Assembly: GCA_913009475.1 (NCBI GenBank)
Contig: CAJVYJ010000075.1
Span: forward strand, 1-8,146
Reading direction: 5' to 3'
Length of the DNA stretch: 8,146 nucleotides
Source of the DNA: an uncultured Actinomycetes bacterium
Lineage (GTDB): Bacteria; Actinomycetota; Aquicultoria; CAJVYJ01
This document shows, one piece after another, positions 6,407-8,146 of this stretch. Both the position numbers and the translations under genes were made by a program. Below the pieces are notes generated by a model. It ran no database searches. It was not told the DNA's origin and saw nothing but the letters and a program-made list of their open reading frames with translations. Each line of letters begins with the position of its first letter. Position 1 is the first letter of the stretch.

Positions 6407-7966
6407 TTATATAATTAAACTTTTACCAGTCATTTCTTTAGGGACGGATATGCCCATAATTTTTAGGATAGTGGGAGCGACATCCGCCAGCCGGCCATTG
6501 GACCTTAACTTGATATCCGGCTTGTCCGTTATATAGTAGCAAGGCACTCGATTGGATGTATGAGCGGTCCGAGGCTTGCCGCCGGCCTCAATCATCTTTT
6601 CGGCATTGCCGTGGTCAGCCATGATAATCAGTTCACCGCCTTGACCTCGGACGCAAGCAACAACACGGCCGACAACCTCATCTATAACCTCAATGGCTTT
6701 GATTGTAGCCCTCATTATACCGGTGTGTCCGACCATATCCGAGTTGGCAAAGTTGACTACGATCAGGTCAGTCTTACCGGCCTCCACTTTTTGGCAGACG
6801 GCGACGGCGACTTTAAAAGCACTCATTTCCGGCTGTAAGTCATAGGTAGCTACTTTGGGAGATGGAACCAAAAGACGCTCTTCGCCCGGCTTGGGCGCCT
6901 CAACTCCCCCATTAAAGAAAAAGGTCACATGGGCATATTTTTCCGTCTCAGCCGTATGAAACTGCGACAACCCGGCGTCGGCTATTACATCGGTTAACGT
7001 ATTGGCCAGGTCCGCGGCCGGAAACGCGGGCGGTGCCTCTATATTAATGTCATACTCGGTTAAACAGACGAAAAAAGGCCGCGGCGGGTGCGGACCGCGG
7101 TCGAAATCGGAGAATTCCTCATCTGTAAACGCGTGTGTCAACTGGCGGGCCCGGTCGGCCCTAAAGTTAAAAAAAACAGCGGCGTCGGTGTCTTTTATAC
7201 GACCGCGATCAACCGGCCCGACAACAGTTGGTTTAACAAACTCATCGACTACATCTTGTTTATATGACTCTTTCACGGCCTGCACAGCTGTCTTGACCTT
7301 GGCACCAGTGCCATAGACCAACGCGTCATAAGCCGATTTGGTCCGTTGCCAACGATTATCTCTATCCATAGCATAATACCGGCCGGAAACCGTGGCGATG
7401 CGTCCCGTCCCGACCTTGGCCATCCTTCCCTCCAGCTGCTTAATATAGGTAAGCGCACTTTTAGGAGGAACATCGCGTCCATCCAAAAAGATATGGACAT
7501 ATACTTGGCTCAACTTGGCCGCGGCCGCCATTTCTAATAAAGCATAGAGATGAGTATTGTGGCTGTGGACACCGCCGTCGGAGAGCAGCCCCAGCAGATG
7601 CAGAGCGCTACCATCACTCTTAACCTGAGCTATAGCTTGCTTTAATATCTCATTAGTAAAAAAGGAACCATCCTCAATCGCCCGGTTTATGCGAGTCAGC
7701 TCCTGATATACGATTCTGCCGGCGCCGATATTCAAGTGCCCAACTTCGGAGTTACCCATCTGACCTTCAGGTAAGCCGACGTCCACCCCGGCTGCGGCTA
7801 GAGTAGTATAAGGATACTCTTCCCGCAAGTTGTCAAGTTCGGGGGTTTCAGCCAGCCATATAGCATTATCATCGCCGGGCGGAGCCACGCCGAAACCATC
7901 TAATATTACCAGACAAAATGGGCGCGACCACTTTTTTTTATTATGTATTGTTTGATCCGCTATCAC
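6407..7966 (-). CDS. gpmI: 2,3-bisphosphoglycerate-independent phosphoglycerate mutase
   Basis: A 519-residue cytoplasmic enzyme of the alkaline-phosphatase superfamily that interconverts 3- and 2-phosphoglycerate in glycolysis and gluconeogenesis, using two divalent metals (usually Mn) and a phosphoserine intermediate. All expected landmarks are present: metal Asp23 in ILDGFG, catalytic Ser73 in GNSEVGH, GGVHSH (His134), LDGRDVPP (161-168), SGRYYAMDRD (194-203), NFRADRAR (267-274; Arg269, Arg272), ETEKYAHVTFFFNGG (Lys343), NSDMVGHTG (Asp410, His414), ADHGNAE (Asp451, His452) and AHTSNRVP (His469). Length is normal (about 510). The start is GTG at 7966 with AAGGGGAG (7970-7977) three bases upstream; the first 15 residues or so are an unconserved, polar extension. 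It is first in a probable gpmI-secG transcript. No sign of damage; function is confident. Confidence 0.98.
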   Translation of the reverse strand: MIADQTIHNKKKWSRPFCLVILDGFGVAPPGDDNAIWLAETPELDNLREEYPYTTLAAAGVDVGLPEGQMGNSEVGHLNIGAGRIVYQELTRINRAIEDGSFFTNEILKQAIAQVKSDGSALHLLGLLSDGGVHSHNTHLYALLEMAAAAKLSQVYVHIFLDGRDVPPKSALTYIKQLEGRMAKVGTGRIATVSGRYYAMDRDNRWQRTKSAYDALVYGTGAKVKTAVQAVKESYKQDVVDEFVKPTVVGPVDRGRIKDTDAAVFFNFRADRARQLTHAFTDEEFSDFDRGPHPPRPFFVCLTEYDINIEAPPAFPAADLANTLTDVIADAGLSQFHTAETEKYAHVTFFFNGGVEAPKPGEERLLVPSPKVATYDLQPEMSAFKVAVAVCQKVEAGKTDLIVVNFANSDMVGHTGIMRATIKAIEVIDEVVGRVVACVRGQGGELIIMADHGNAEKMIEAGGKPRTAHTSNRVPCYYITDKPDIKLRSNGRLADVAPTILKIMGISVPKEMTGKSLII

Positions 7967-7992
7967 TATCTCCCCTTGAGAACGAATAGTAT

Positions 7993-8001
7993 ATTATAAC
8001 A
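7993..8001 (-). promoter_or_regulatory. Predicted extended -10 promoter for gpmI-secG
   Basis: On the minus strand TGTTATAAT is a perfect TGnTATAAT extended -10 element, which does not need a good -35 box. No convincing -35 lies at 16-18 bases; TTGGCG (8019-8024) is 20 bases away. Initiation near 7986 would give a leader of about 20 bases before the GTG at 7966, just enough for the ribosome site. Confidence 0.55.
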
Positions 8002-8059
8002 CCATCCGAGAAGATGACCGCCAAGCCAATTTAAATTAACGATTTGTTATATTTATAGC

Positions 8060-8083
8060 CGTAAAGCTGACTTTGCCTTTACG
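8060..8083. repeat. 7-bp inverted repeat upstream of gpmI
   Basis: CGTAAAG (8060-8066) and CTTTACG (8077-8083) are exact reverse complements around a ten-base loop. No T-run follows on either strand. It could be a remnant of the preceding gene's 3' structure or a regulatory site; nothing decides. The nearby AATTTAAATT (8028-8037) is a perfect 10-bp palindrome. The 7967-8146 stretch shows no convincing gene. Confidence 0.45.
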
Positions 8084-8109
8084 CTTGTCTTCCCGTTTAA
8101 CAAATTTCT

Positions 8110-8146
8110 CCCTCCCCCTGGACGGGGGAGGGCTGGGGTGGGGGTG
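8110..8146. repeat. GC-rich palindromic intergenic element with G-runs, right edge
   Basis: CCCTCCCCC (8110-8118) pairs perfectly over nine bases with GGGGGAGGG (8124-8132) around a TGGAC loop. The plus strand then continues CTGGGGTGGGGGTG to the window end. The four G-runs from 8124 on (5, 3, 4 and 5 G) with one- or two-base loops also satisfy the G-quadruplex pattern. The CCCTCCCC...GGGGAGGG...GGGGTGGGGGTG layout resembles widespread short intergenic repeats in bacterial genomes; copy number here is unknown and the element may continue past the edge. Confidence 0.55.

Noticed and set aside
6560..7537. Several plus-strand open frames of 60-105 codons opposite gpmI
   Set aside because: The minus-strand gpmI keeps every catalytic landmark over the whole stretch, so these are antisense shadows.
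8036..8146. Minus-strand frame open from the window edge to a TAA at 8036-8038, ending in ...VSFTAINITNR
   Set aside because: Its first part is just the translation of the C- and G-run repeat, and the rest is a short basic tail with no recognisable family. It could be the end of an upstream gene, but 36 codons cannot show this.

Overview
The window looks like an ordinary chromosomal segment of a bacterium. All seven convincing genes lie on the minus strand, so transcription runs from high to low coordinates. Several features point to a Gram-positive-type (Firmicutes- or Actinobacteria-like), probably uncultured bacterium: purine-rich Shine-Dalgarno sites (a full AGGAGG before secG), the gpmI-secG pairing common in that group, a lipoprotein-type solute-binding protein, and GTG as well as ATG starts. 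This placement is inference from style and gene order. Nothing here fixes a genus.

Right part (8146 to 6122): repeat-like, G-rich intergenic DNA at the edge is followed by an extended -10 promoter, then gpmI (cofactor-independent phosphoglycerate mutase) and, 51 bp on, secG (Sec translocon subunit). Middle (about 6121 to 976): a complete ABC importer of the oligopeptide/dipeptide/nickel family in the order binding lipoprotein, permease B, permease C, ATPase D, ATPase F. The last four overlap at their ends by 8 to 11 bases, which implies one mRNA and translational coupling. The binding protein resembles OppA, so peptides are the likeliest cargo. Left part (975 to 187): a 188-bp spacer carries a predicted promoter and a pair of TCTAGA-centred palindromes, followed by a LuxR/NarL-type regulator whose receiver domain has lost the phosphoacceptor aspartate, and then a probable intrinsic terminator. 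The last stretch (1 to about 142) is again palindromic, repeat-like intergenic DNA.

Together the genes cover central glycolysis, protein export and peptide uptake. The regulator next to the transporter may control it, but only proximity supports that. I found no defence system, phage, insertion sequence, CRISPR array, tRNA or rRNA. The points most worth a second look are the pseudo-receiver regulator, the paired palindromes upstream of it, and the dispersed-repeat-like elements at both window edges.
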